Positions 1-10,929 of a stretch of 64,000 bases of DNA are shown here, one piece after another; the first letter of the stretch is position 1; every line of letters starts with the position of its first letter. The notes beneath the pieces were generated by a model, which did not search any database, was not told where the DNA came from, and worked only from the letters and a program-made list of their open reading frames with translations. The position numbers were made by a program, and so were the translations under genes. The stretch lies in assembly GCF_964340395.1 (NCBI RefSeq), contig NC_135549.1, positions 1,880,501 through 1,944,500 of the forward strand, given 5' to 3'. This DNA comes from Glandiceps talaboti. Its lineage: Eukaryota > Hemichordata > Enteropneusta > Spengelidae.

Positions 1-164
1 GCTCCACGCAAAAAAAAAGAATAAGGCAATTATAAAGTGAAACTAGCATGTGTGTTCATGATGCGAATGTGAATAAGATGCATTGGCGGAAATGATAATA
101 CTACAAGGCGATCCCTATGTAGATCAACACAAGTCTGACCGTGTGCTATCCTTAAGGTCTACTG

Positions 165-1112
165 TACTGATACTGTACAAATGTACCAGCATACTGTGTT
201 ATGTACAAATGTACCAGCATACTGTGTTATGTAGGATACTGTACAAATTTACCAGCATTCTGTGTTATGTACAGTAGGATAGTGTACAGATGTACCAGCA
301 TACTGTGTTATGTACAGTAGGATACTGTACAAATGTACCAACATACTGTGTTATGTACAATAGGATACTGTACAAATGTACCAACATACTGTGTTATGTA
401 CAGTAGGATACTGTACAAATGTACCAACATACTGTGTTATGTACAGTAGGATACTGTACAAATGTACCAACATACTGTGTTATGTACAGTAGGATACTGT
501 ACAAATGTACCAACATACTGTGTTATGTACAGTAGGATACTGTACAAATGTACCAACATACTGTGTTATGTACAGTAGGATACTATACAAATGTACCAAC
601 ATACTGTGTTATGTAGGATACTGTACAAATGTACCAACATACTGTGTTATAGGATACTCTGAAATGTACCAACATACTGTGATATATATGATACTGTACA
701 AATGTACCAACATACTGTGTTATGTACAGTAGGATACTGTACAAATGTACCAACATACTGTGTTATAGGATACTCTGAAATGTACCAACATACTGTGATA
801 TATATGATACTGTACAAATGTACCAACATACTGTGTTATGTACAGTAGGATACTGTACAAATGTACCAACATACTGTGATATATATGATACTGTACAAAT
901 GTACCAACATACTGTGTTATGTACAGTAGGATACTGTACAAATGTACCAACATACTGTGTTATAGGATACTCTGAAATGTACCAACATACTGTGATATAT
1001 ATGATACTGTACAAATGTACCAACATACTGTGTTATGTACAGTAGGATACTGTACAAATGTTCCAACATACTGTGATATATATGATACTGTACAAATGTA
1101 CCAACGTACTGT
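165..1112. repeat. 43-bp minisatellite with a hairpin in each canonical unit
   Basis: About 22 tandem copies of a unit of about 43 bp. The canonical unit contains the arms TGTACAGTA and TACTGTACA separated by only GGA, a perfect 9-bp inverted repeat with a 3-nt loop. Shortened variants carry GATATATATG or AGGATACTCTGAA in place of part of the unit. These variants recur as a block of about 114 bp at roughly 648, 761 and 960, so there is higher-order structure. Short open frames here on both strands are repeat readings, not genes. Confidence 0.95.
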
Positions 1113-1148
1113 GTTTCTGTTTCTGCTTCTGCTTGATACTGTACAAAA

Positions 1149-2071
1149 CACCTTGCTGTTATCACTCACAGGTCAGTGTTGAATCGATACCAGGCTGTTG
1201 AATGTTTATAGTTTATGGGCAGCTCTTGCAAGTTTACCTTTTGTAATAAAATCAATTCCATTATTTGCGGATTGTTCGTGGATGCAGCATATTAATTGGC
1301 AGCAGTTTTTATTGAATTATTCGACTTACCAAACAAACTAGCAAGTGTGTATGACAAGCCGTGCAATAGTTTGAATTTTTGCGGTCCTTCACCGAATCAA
1401 AATGCATCATTAAAATTGTTTTTATGCAATACAAGTTTGGTTTGACCTCAATGCTAAATATGTGAGCCGCCTCGTCAGTATTAAAGAAACTCTGTAAAGT
1501 AGTGAAGTGCATGTCAAAACCTTGCTGTGTGTTGTACTATATGTATTACACACAATATATTCCAAAGAAGCGTTGGTAGGAACGATGGTAATGGTGTATG
1601 ACCTAAATTGCACATGCTCACAATGAGGTGATGTTCATGGTGTAATATATTACGAGTAATTTATTTTACCTATTTAACAAAACATTTTAAAAAAATAAAA
1701 CCGTTCCAGTTGCAGATAGAGCAGATTTAATACACCATCTAGACGAGAAATAACTCTGTTGCTAACGTTACCACTTGATAAAGCTGTAGACTTTTATAAC
1801 TTTGAAATATGTTTTTGTAAATATGTAATGTACTAATTCATTAAGTGGTAAATATGGCTACGTACGTGGTAACTTTCAACTGATCCTATAGTCTTTTCAC
1901 CAGTTTACATTCAATTTCGCACACTGGTGGGGCAATCATAGTCAAGGGTAAAAGTCTGTTAGCAAAAAAAGACAAACTTAGGGTCATGGAAATCTCACGT
2001 GACAGTAGTACGGATCGGTGCTCATGACAAGACGCGGTGTAGACACGGCCTATAACGAATCCAAGCATTCA
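1149..2071. other. AT-rich stretch without recognised features
   Basis: I see no coding exon, RNA gene or mobile element here. The open frames are short and have no family resemblance. Confidence 0.6.
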
Positions 2072-2597
2072 CACTCTATAATCATGGGTTGATGGAAACA
2101 GAGAACAGTGTTTCACTTTCTATAATCATGGGTTGATGGAAACAGAGAACAGTGTTTCACTTTCTATAATCATGGGTTGATGGAAACAGAGAACAGTGTT
2201 TCACTTTCTATAATCATGGGTTGATGGAAAAAGAGAACAGTGTTTCACTTTCTATAATCATGGGTTGATGGAAACAGAGAACAGTGTTTCACTTTCTATA
2301 ATCATGGGTTGATGGAAACAGAGAACAGTGTTTCACTTTCTATAATCATGGGTTGATGGAAACAGAGAACAGTGTTTCACTTTCTATAATCATGGGTTGA
2401 TGGAAAAAGAGAACAGTGTTTCACTTTCTATAATCATGGGTTGATGGAAACAGAGAACAGTGTTTCACTTTCTATAATCATGGGTTGATGGAAACAGAGA
2501 ACAGTGTTTCACTTTCTATAATCATGGGTTGATGGAAAAAGAGAACAGTGTTTCACTTTCTATAATCATGGGTTGATGGAAACAGAGAACAGTGTTT
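2072..2597. repeat. 44-bp minisatellite, 12 copies
   Basis: Period of exactly 44 bp, with TATAATCATGGG recurring at 2077, 2121, 2165 and so on to 2561. Copies are nearly identical. Most read GGAAACAGAG, while copies 4, 8 and 11 (starting 2209, 2385, 2517) read GGAAAAAGAG, so blocks of several units have probably been duplicated together. The array ends about 170 bp before the GT61 start codon and lies in its presumed upstream intron. Confidence 0.97.
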
Positions 2598-2715
2598 GCA
2601 TGGCTTTACCAAATTTAATAATCAGCCATATTTAAAAAAATATATATATTTAGATATATAGTTTGCTGTTTTAAGGGTGAAATTTAGAAAAGTAGATGAA
2701 GAAACTAATGAATAG

Positions 2716-2739
2716 GTTTTTTTTGTTTGCTGATTACAG
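2716..2739 (+). other. Splice acceptor upstream of the GT61 coding exon
   Basis: A T-rich tract followed by TGATTACAG ends at 2739. A TGA in frame with the GT61 start lies at 2741-2743, just inside the exon, so the joined upstream exon would be non-coding for this protein. An ATG at 2740 opens a short overlapping frame that could act as an upstream ORF. Confidence 0.6.
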
Positions 2740-2770
2740 ATGATATCGCAGTGCACACCTGTCATCAATA

Positions 2771-4039
2771 ATGCGGTTACTAAAGCGACGTATATTCAAG
2801 ATAGTAGCCCTCTGGGCTGGGTGTTGTCTTGCACTGGCTGCCTATTCTTATGTCTCACCCATTCAAGAAACTAATAACGATGAAAACCATGGAAAGCCTA
2901 CTGTCATCCCTGAACACCTGGAACACCACCAGGAAAAGAAACTAAGTGAAACTATTCCAACACGACTACCTAGTGGCAGGGAGAAGGTGCAGGTCAAACA
3001 CAGCATAACTGTCAATCCACCCATGAATGGTTTGTTCGATTATAAAAGCATTGCCGACGTCCCAGAAGAAATCATATTATCGTATGAAAATTTTACAATC
3101 GGTGAACCTAACTTTGTGACGAAGAGGGATAGAAAACTCCTACTTGAAGATTTCAGACATATTGATCTTATGTCAGTGCCGAGGAAGGAACAACTTATTG
3201 GTAAAATTTATGTTATCAAGAACGGAACCTTCGCTGAGCCGTTCGAATGTGGCTATAAAACGGATGCTAATTTACTACGTGAACACCGCTATTCTGACAT
3301 TCATGTTGATGTCCTATGTCCTCTAATCGTTCCCCATGGATACAAATATCAACGATTTTTGGACGGTACCTTACCCAAACTAATTCAGGCTTTTGATATT
3401 GTACGTATACCATCTGTAAAACTTTTACTCGAGAAGCCAGACCACCCTGTTATACACGAAATGTTAGCACGTTTAAACATTTCAAATGACAAAATAGTAT
3501 GGTATAAACCGGGCAGTATTTATTCCGCCAATTACATGGTTTCAATTTGCAATGCTCCACCTCTTCACCCACGCCTCTGGAAAAGCATGAAACAAAGTCT
3601 TGGAGTGCCGAGCTCTCGCGATACTTCAAGAAAGGGGAAGGTCGTTCTTGTAACGAGAGAGGAAGCTGCTGAGAGAACTGGCAGAAAGATGACAAATCGC
3701 GATGACGTTATCAACATGCTGAAAGCACGGTATGGTGATCGTTTCACCGTCATCAGAAAGGGGTTCGAGAACGTTCAAGATGCCATTAACTTCTTTAAGG
3801 ATGTCGATATTTTCATGGGGGCGCATGGCAGTGCTCTCCACAACATGATGTTCGCTCCAAACGGTATTAATGTGATTGAATTTTATCCTTATGATGGACA
3901 CTTTGATAATATGATGTGGGCTGAAGCTAAACTTTTGGGCGATCCATTTTGGCGGATTATGGAAAAAAAAGTATCAGCTAGCAGTGACATGCGTATCGAC
4001 CTCAACAAACTGAAGGCAGCACTTGATACCATAGGGTGA
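2771..4039 (+). CDS. GT61-family (DUF563) glycosyltransferase, type II Golgi/ER membrane protein
   Basis: 422-residue protein from one coding exon. The basic N-terminus (MRLLKRR) and a hydrophobic segment at about residues 11-29 fit a type II signal anchor. A low-complexity stem runs to about residue 90. The GT61 catalytic domain follows from about residue 180 to the end, and its hallmark G-x-H-G-S-A-L-H-N motif is at 350-358 (GAHGSALHNMMF, 350-361), followed by NVIEFYP at 367-373. Possible N-glycosylation sites are N107, N151 and N236. Family members such as EOGT, POMGNT2 and plant xylosyltransferases transfer sugars (GlcNAc, xylose) onto glycoproteins in the secretory pathway; donor and acceptor cannot be told from this sequence. 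The ATG has A at -3 and is the first in frame after an upstream TGA. The frame is intact with the family motif conserved, so it is probably functional. GGGTGAGG at the stop resembles a weak donor, but the C-terminus looks complete for the family. Confidence 0.9.
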   Translation: MRLLKRRIFKIVALWAGCCLALAAYSYVSPIQETNNDENHGKPTVIPEHLEHHQEKKLSETIPTRLPSGREKVQVKHSITVNPPMNGLFDYKSIADVPEEIILSYENFTIGEPNFVTKRDRKLLLEDFRHIDLMSVPRKEQLIGKIYVIKNGTFAEPFECGYKTDANLLREHRYSDIHVDVLCPLIVPHGYKYQRFLDGTLPKLIQAFDIVRIPSVKLLLEKPDHPVIHEMLARLNISNDKIVWYKPGSIYSANYMVSICNAPPLHPRLWKSMKQSLGVPSSRDTSRKGKVVLVTREEAAERTGRKMTNRDDVINMLKARYGDRFTVIRKGFENVQDAINFFKDVDIFMGAHGSALHNMMFAPNGINVIEFYPYDGHFDNMMWAEAKLLGDPFWRIMEKKVSASSDMRIDLNKLKAALDTIG

Positions 4040-4201
4040 GGTTGGACCATTCACTGAGTTGTACCAGTTCAGTGAGAAGGGTTATAATTCTGTGGTTGGA
4101 TCATTCACCGAGTTGTAACCGTTCAGTGAGAAGAGTTGTAATTCTGTGGTTTGACCATTGACTGAATTGTAACAGTTCAGTGAGAAGGGTTGTAATTCTA
4201 T
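4040..4201. repeat. 54-bp tandem repeat, 3 copies, in the presumed GT61 3' UTR
   Basis: Units start at 4040, 4094 and 4148, immediately after the GT61 stop codon. The first unit carries TCACTGA (4051-4057) and TCAGTGA (4069-4075), a 7-bp inverted repeat that could form a hairpin in the transcript. The other two units keep this with one or two mismatches. Confidence 0.9.
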
Positions 4202-4204
4202 GGT

Positions 4205-4520
4205 TTCTACAGTTCTTGGTGTACTATTTTACTAGTACCTAGGCATTATATGCAGGTGATTCAATACTGTTCTGGGTGTACTATATTAGGAGTACCAAGT
4301 CATTATACACAGGTGATTCAATACAGTTCTGGGTGTACTATATTACGAGTACCAAGTCATTATACACAGGTGATTCAATACTGTTCTGGGTGTACTATTT
4401 TACTAGTACCAAGTCATTATACACAGGTGATTCAATACAGTTCTGGGTGTACTATATTACGAGTACCAAGTCATTATACACAGGTGATTCAATACAGTTC
4501 TGGGTGTACTATTTTAGTTA
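4205..4520. repeat. 57-bp minisatellite, about 5.5 copies
   Basis: GTACTAT recurs at 4221, 4278, 4335, 4392, 4449 and 4506, an exact period of 57. The unit is a multiple of three and lacks stops in two + frames, so it yields repetitive open frames with no sign of being coding. It abuts the 54-bp array, so two unrelated satellites lie between the GT61 stop and a poly(A) signal. Confidence 0.95.
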
Positions 4521-4528
4521 TTACAGTT

Positions 4529-4534
4529 AATAAA
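4529..4534 (+). promoter_or_regulatory. Candidate poly(A) signal AATAAA for the GT61 gene
   Basis: First AATAAA downstream of the GT61 stop codon, about 490 bp away. If used, both satellite arrays at 4040-4520 would be in the 3' UTR. Confidence 0.45.
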
Positions 4535-6984
4535 ACAGTTTTAAAGAAACGTTCCAGTTACAGCTATTGTAGCTTGAATATAATTATAATATGATGTTTT
4601 GATAAGAAAACTACGAATACATTTACTACTCCAGTTTATCAAGATTTGTGGAACATGCAGATTTAACATTTCAAAAGTTGACTCCGTTATTTACTCGCGA
4701 TAAAGTTTTACACAAAAGTCACAACTCTTGATACCCTTTAATACAGTACTGTACGGCAAAGTATTTGTATTTGATTAATGAACGCAATATCTGGCATAAA
4801 CTATACTTTTCTGACTAAAGCAAACATTATATGAAAATAATAAGTACATGTATCTATAATTTATTTCATATGCAAAGTTTCACATTTTTCTTTATATTTT
4901 GTAATATTTATTTGTGCAGAAATGTTGATATACGTGCTATGTTCAAGGTTCACATTTTCAGATTTTCATTCATCAACAATGTGCTAATTGACGATTTCAA
5001 GAAAAATCATTCAAAGTATTACATTGTAGATTTCGAAAAATAGCCTCTCGGCTTTGTTATCATAATATTGCTGTAGTTTACGGTCAACAGTATGAATGAT
5101 GTTCACTCCTTGGCCCATACAGCCAACTGTGCCATCATGGTCAGTCTGACAGTCATATCGACATTAGGAATTTCTTGGCTCACCTTCGGACGTAACTGCG
5201 ACAGTACTATATACCATAATCTCAGCCCGCCTGATACAACCACGTAAAACAAATAAGAAACTACACATATTAGACTTTAAGAGAGTAAGATTGTATGAAT
5301 ACATTTTCTTGCCACACTTTGTCTGTGAAATGGACTAACGTGACGTCATGCAGACATCAAATGCAGACATCGGCCTCTGTGTACCTGCGTCCAGTTGCAG
5401 TACATACGTTTTTGAATGATCTACTGGATGATACAATACATTTCAATGACAATGTTGTTATCTTAAAGTGTAGAATGTAAAGTTTCTTAATGATTTCTGT
5501 GTGTTCGTGGTTGTATCAAAATAGTGTCAGCGAACAGTAATTTGCAACGCACTGTAGTAAACTAGTGTATTTAAATATCATATTAGTTTTTGACTAAAGA
5601 GTTCTACATAGAATCATTGTGTCTTATGACTTCATTTTATAATGTACATGTATTGCATCTTAATTGAAATAAAAGCATTGTTTGTACTTTTCGATTCAAT
5701 TTTCATCTTATAACTTTATGATTATTAGCACTGTATGTAGTTTAAATAACTATTATAACGTTTTGCAACGCTATATCGTAATCACGTAGCAATAATGAGC
5801 GATCGTAAACAAAGACAACTAATTAAAACTGTTCTTTTCTTTACTACACCATAATATTGTGATGACGTAAGTAGATATGCAAAATAGTTCAATTTCAAAG
5901 CAGAAACAAATGTTAAGGTTGATTTATTAATTAAATATCTATAATAAATAAATATCCATTTCTCAGCCACCTCAATATATCAAATACACATTTTATAGAT
6001 TTACCAATGCCGTAGTCACGTCAGTGGTATAGTACACAAATGCTAAATGATAGTTTTGGTCATAAAATTGAAAACTCGTTATGATCTAGTTTAAAGTCCA
6101 CGTAACAAGTAAACGCGATGTCATCATGTTTGCAACCTTTCCGGTGTCACATCCCCAATTTCAAAATAGAGAATTTAATATTAATAGTTGTGAGTCTAAG
6201 ATATGTTGATGACAATACAGCCAAATAGAATAATATTTGAAGGCTATTTATATCATATATTACCCTACGTCAAACACACCGCTCGTTAGGCATAGCATTT
6301 CAGGTTTTGACTCACAATTTAGATTTATTGGCGACTGGACCATTTAAACTAGTTTTAGTGTGTTAGAGACAATGCCATAAGATGTGCAGTTGTATGATAA
6401 GGAAGGAGACAGAATGTATTATGGCAGATTTAATTACTCCACGTTTTGCTTTGACAGAAACTGAACCACGACTGGTTGTATTGTCGATGCTGACTATCGC
6501 AACTTTTGATGTAGTGTACAGTACTGTAAAACGCTTGCCGCTCCATTCGTTGAGTCCATCTGTCATGTCATTACAGTCCATCTGTCGAGTCGCTTAAATC
6601 GCAGACTCTAAACACGTACAACGACCTGTGTAGTGGTCGTTCGTATAAATTTATTTTAAGGATCTAACAATTACAAATGTAATATGTAAAATATAATTAA
6701 CACATTGTCTGTACTAAAATAATTCTATGGTGATAATGCACATATAACAGGCAATATATTGTCTAGAAACATAAACGTGATATTCCTAAGACAGTTGTAT
6801 GCTTGTTACCATGGCGACATGTTTTTGCTTTGACCTAAAATATAGACATGGGATGATATACACATGGACAATTTTAGTAAATAGAATAGTTGTGCTCATT
6901 TTTATGATTTTATTCTACAGTACAGTAATCAATAACGAGTGATATCTTTCACACGTCTTAAAGTGCTATCTGTTCTAGATCTTA
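4535..6984. other. AT-rich intergenic stretch, nothing recognised
   Basis: Open frames of 60-72 codons are scattered on both strands without splice context or family similarity. There is another AATAAA at 5668-5673. Confidence 0.6.
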
Positions 6985-7625
6985 ATATGATCGTCACTCT
7001 AGTTGCTATGATCGTCACTCTGGTTGCTATGATCGTCACTCTGGTTGCTATGATCGTCACTCTAGTTGCGATGATCGTCACTCTAGTTGCTATGATCGTC
7101 ACTCTGGTTGCTATGATCGTCACTCTGGTTGCTATGATCGTCACTCTGGTTGCTATGATCGTCACTCTGGTTGCTATGATCGTCATTTTAGTTGCTATGA
7201 TCGTCACTGGTTGCTATGATCGTCACTCTGGTTGCTATGATCATCACTCTAGTTCCTATGATCGTCACTCTAGTTGCTATGATCGTCACTCTGGTTGCAA
7301 TGATCGTCACTCTAGTTGCTATGATCGTCACTCTGGTTGCTATGATCGTCACTCTGACTGCTATGATCGTCACTCTGGTTGCTATGATCGTCACTCTGGT
7401 TGCTATGAACGTCACTCTGGTTGCTATGATCGTCACTCTAGTTGCTATGATCGTCACTCTGATTGCTATGATCGTCACTCTAGTTGCTATGATCGTCACT
7501 CTGGTTGCTATGAACGTCACTCTGGTTGCTATGATCGTCACTCTAGTTGCTATGATCGTCACTCTGATTGCTATGATCGTCACTCTAGTTGCTATGATCG
7601 TCACTCTGGTTGCTATGATCCTCAA
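6985..7625. repeat. 21-bp minisatellite, about 30 copies
   Basis: Unit GCTATGATCGTCACTCTGGTT, with substitutions (TCTAGTT, TCTGATT, ATGAACG) in particular copies. The unit is 7 codons and lacks stops in several frames on both strands, producing repetitive open frames (for example MIVTLVA on +). A 2-bp deletion near 7208 shifts frame. A block carrying the ATGAACG variant recurs, which indicates duplication of multi-unit segments. Confidence 0.97.
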
Positions 7626-8320
7626 TATCGCAGCTGTCTGTGTTTGTATGTACATGCGACGTTTACGTTGTACATATTGCCATGACAATTATGCAAAGGA
7701 ATCTGTCTACTCCTATGAACAGAGCTGTTTATTCATTTCGTAATACAGGACTGGTATTCTGTCATTGTACAACTGTCGCGTTTCTTGTTTGCCTCCACAA
7801 TGTTTGAATGTCTTCATCGCATGCAAAAGTCTGCCACCAACATGTAATACGACTGGAGATGAATCAATGACTCGGACAGTGTGGAATCCTTAAATTTACA
7901 ATCGTTAGAACACGTGTACGATCTGTCACCACCATATCAAGGTCGGTATAACTTATAGAAAGAATAACAGGCAAGACATTCATGATACTGCCATTTAGAA
8001 TTTAGTATGCATTTAGAATAAACAACGGTACATGAATGTATTTTTGGAAAGTTGTAGCAGGACTTCAAAATAGAAACTGATCTCTAGAATGTTAGAAGAT
8101 AACGGAAAAAGAAATTACATGACACGTCTTGACATTATGCAAATGATTATAGGAGTTGTTATTACTTATCAGTCGTTGCTGTTGTTGTTGTGCGGCAACA
8201 ACAGAAATGTGATGAACGCTCCTGTATAGCGCCGCCACCGGCAACTATCACTAATGTTTTGTTTGTTGCACAGGCATGTGTCGTGGTCGATCATGTACTC
8301 TTGCGTTGTTGCACGTATTT
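7626..8320. other. Non-repetitive stretch, nothing recognised
   Basis: No exon, RNA gene or mobile element was recognised. Confidence 0.55.
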
Positions 8321-8375
8321 CAATGTAATGCAATGTAATGTAATGTAATGTAATGTAATGTAATGTAATGTAATG
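8321..8375. repeat. (AATGT)n pentanucleotide microsatellite
   Basis: About 11 copies with a few AATGC interruptions at the edges. Confidence 0.95.
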
Positions 8376-8742
8376 CATTGCGTTGCATTTAGTATGATAA
8401 TCTCTCTATGCCGAGGAAACGAACTTTGAAATAAACAAGTCTGAAAATTGATATTTGTCGACAAATGTCAGTTGTAGTTACTTGACGTCATATAATGATG
8501 TTGGGGTGAGGGGGGGGGGTGCTTAGTTAGAAATAAAACGTCGTTCTCAAGAAAAATAAACCAGTTTCCCAAATTCTTGAGAACTTTACTGTCATTTCAA
8601 GTTACCGAATGGAATAAATCTTTTAAAAGAATATTGTTGCCGACATGAAATATAGGAAGGAGATTAAAAGACTGATTTAGACCTACTATGTACGAAGAAA
8701 ATCACTTCCTTTTACATTGTCCTACCAACAGGATTACTGATA

Positions 8743-8903
8743 GTTATAGTACGTGTCAGAGGACATTTACTGTTTTTATTCGGACAGTTTTGGTTAACCC
8801 GTCTGTTATTTTGTCCGAGGCGCAGCCGAGGACAAAATAACTGATGGGTTAACCAAAACTGTCCGAATAAAAACAGTAAATGTCCGAGGACACGTACTAT
8901 AAC
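8743..8903. mobile_element. 161-bp foldback (MITE-like) palindrome
   Basis: The two halves are inverted copies. GTTATAGTACGTGTC at 8743-8757 is the exact reverse complement of 8889-8903. Pairing continues through GGACATTTACTG and GGTTAACCC to a loop of about 13 nt, GAGGCGCAGCCGA, around 8816-8829. The arms are about 74 nt with few mismatches. No clear target-site duplication is visible. This suits a small non-autonomous foldback or MITE element about 300 bp upstream of the Crypton-like exon. Confidence 0.8.
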
Positions 8904-9050
8904 GAAGTTATACTGCGAATTTGGCGAGTTTTGTAGTTTTCAAGCGACTTCCTCCCTGGCAATGAACGCAGCAGCACGTTATGTAAATTACAATTGATGG
9001 GACTGTTTTACAACACGTTGTCATTTGCTTGAATTGAGAACACTGAGTTT

Positions 9051-9060
9051 AGCCAATCAA
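9051..9060 (+). promoter_or_regulatory. CCAAT-box-like site
   Basis: AGCCAATCAA lies about 140 bp upstream of the favoured ATG of the Crypton-like exon. It is suggestive of a promoter only by position. Confidence 0.3.
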
Positions 9061-9198
9061 AAATAGAACATTTTAGTTTAACAGGTGGTAGTATTATAAT
9101 TAGACACACGTGTGTATTCGGGTGTGGCAGCATTGTGTCTCCTAGTCAGACACCACAGTCGAACCGTCGTCGAAGTGTTCGTTCCCTCGTCTCGTATT

Positions 9199-9564
9199 AT
9201 GTCGCTCCAAAAGTCTGTAGTCAATTGGAATAGGGAATATTTTCTATCCCAGGTCGACGTAGATGATGCTGAAGATTTTAAGTTAACTGACATACAAAAA
9301 GAATTTCGGTTTCTACCTCCGGTTGACAACACCAAAGTGGAGGAATACCAGAAAGCACGTGTTCCACCAGCCACTCGCAAGGCGACACGATGGGGTGTTA
9401 CTGTATGGAAAGAACTGCAGGTAGGATCTACCCTACGTCTTTCTGAAAGCAGTTCCAGTGAGACTGTTGAATGTAACACTGCATCGAAGGATTCGATTGT
9501 TGAATCGTCACCAGTTACAATAAATGTAGTCAAAGAGAACACGAAGATTCAAATTACATTTTGA
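9199..9564 (+). CDS. Crypton/KIAA1958-like N-terminal recombinase-type exon (partial)
   Basis: The open frame starts at ATG 9199 (121 aa); an ATG at 9112 in the same frame would add 29 residues. Residues 35-74 read like the helical segment preceding the tyrosine-recombinase (DUF3504) domain of Crypton transposons and their host-derived relatives (KIAA1958, ZMYM): F-x-F-L-P-P at 36-41, then V-P-P-A-T-R-K-A-T-R-W at 55-65 and a W at 70. The similarity stops at Q74, exactly where CAG|GTAGGA (9418-9421) makes a good splice donor. The remaining 47 residues are therefore probably intron read-through. No recombinase catalytic domain follows in the window, and an ATTAAA lies at 9595-9600. It is either the first exon of a gene that continues elsewhere or a truncated, inactive copy. 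The family call is from pattern memory, not a search. Confidence 0.45.
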   Translation: MSLQKSVVNWNREYFLSQVDVDDAEDFKLTDIQKEFRFLPPVDNTKVEEYQKARVPPATRKATRWGVTVWKELQVGSTLRLSESSSSETVECNTASKDSIVESSPVTINVVKENTKIQITF

Positions 9565-9717
9565 ATTGTGTATTGCATTTTCATTATGACTGGAATTAAA
9601 TGCACTTCACCTGGTTTCGAGCTTCTTTGTTTTCATTGGTTGTGTACACCTGTCAGATTGTTTCTTTTTGTATTACCTCGTTAACATTGATATATTCCCA
9701 ATTGTTGAGAATAACTA

Positions 9718-9806
9718 AACTGCGGACTCTTTCTTTCTTTGGGTTAACTTGGTGTGGACTCTTTCTTTGTTTGAGTTAACTTGTAGCGGCCTTTTTCTTT
9801 GTTGAA
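9718..9806. repeat. Degenerate repeat of about 44 bp, 2-3 copies
   Basis: Near-copies share GGACTCTTTCTTT, then a T/G-rich stretch and GTTAACTTG. Confidence 0.5.
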
Positions 9807-10929
9807 AGCAGTCCGATTAACTTGAATTTATAATTAATAAGTGAAAAGTGTACGGTAACAGAAAAAGAGAGCATGCTTTGAACAATAGAGACGAGCCAAA
9901 AAGTTGTATAACTAGAACTATACATCACCTACTGTCTACCTTGTCAGACGGTGATATTGGCCACTATATTTTAACAGTCTTAAACAGGAAATTGAAAACT
10001 TCAATCTAAGAGTGTCTACTCTTGCCGATTTTGAAGGTACTTATACTTACAAAGATACTAAGAAATATTCTTTACATCACAAGCCTCTTGGACTTTTTTG
10101 CTTGATTGATATATCATGAAGAAAGAAAGCCGCCAGGCGCCTTGAGACAATGATTTGCATGTACATGTGTAAGCTTGAATGCATAGAAGTGTTGTTATTT
10201 TAAATGTAAATCTGGTAATGGCTAGAATCCTGTATTTAATATCGACTAAAAAACCTTCAAATCAGACACATTGCAATGCATATTTATAAAACACTCAGAA
10301 TCATAAAACCGTTTTTACAATTTACAAGACATGTTTTGGATTAAATATGTACCTAGTCAGTCTTTCTACTTGGTTGTATTATGTATTATGTGCTGATGTC
10401 CTTAAATACCAAATAAACCGCAGTACTACTTTAAAAAGATGTAATTTGATATTTCCAAAACTTAGGCTATAGTCGGACCACTATGATTTCATAATTGCCC
10501 AATTAGAAGGGTTAGCAAATTATTATCATTATTATTATGAAATAAAAAAATGATTTTCGAAACCATATGCCAGTTTTCAAACACTAAGATAACATTTCTT
10601 AGAAGACTTTACAGACTCCGTTGTGAGTTTAATCTCAGATATTGAAAAAACAAGTTCATTTTAAAATTCATGTTTTAATTCATTTGAATGGTTGTGTAAT
10701 ATAACACAAATTTTTAGCATTTCCTTTGAAGGACTTTGAGGGCGTGGAGCAACAACACTCACTTCGTGTATGAATCTCACCAATCTGTGCATACGTAGAA
10801 AATAGCAAGATGCAATATCATTCAAGAAGGCGCCCACATTATAAACACGACAAATAGACAATATTTCAAGCGTAATATGTTGGCAACTACACTTTGTTGA
10901 TGAATATTTAAGTAAGGCATTTAAGTGAC
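9807..10929. other. AT-rich stretch, nothing recognised
   Basis: No supported exon or element. A short ATT microsatellite lies near 10520. Confidence 0.6.

Noticed and set aside
165-1112. CRISPR-like array
   Set aside because: The repeats are contiguous without unique spacers and the genome is eukaryotic; it is a minisatellite.
3450-3901. Minus-strand frames of 62-91 codons inside the GT61 gene
   Set aside because: Antisense shadows of a well-supported coding exon.
6939-7743. Plus- and minus-strand frames of 166-248 codons with heptad peptides
   Set aside because: The 21-bp satellite is stop-free on both strands; there is no start context, no splice sites and no non-repeat domain.
8895-8912. 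loxP-like TATAACGAAGTTAT next to the foldback element
   Set aside because: It resembles one loxP arm with an extra base, but there is no spacer or second arm; it is a chance short inverted repeat at the element edge.
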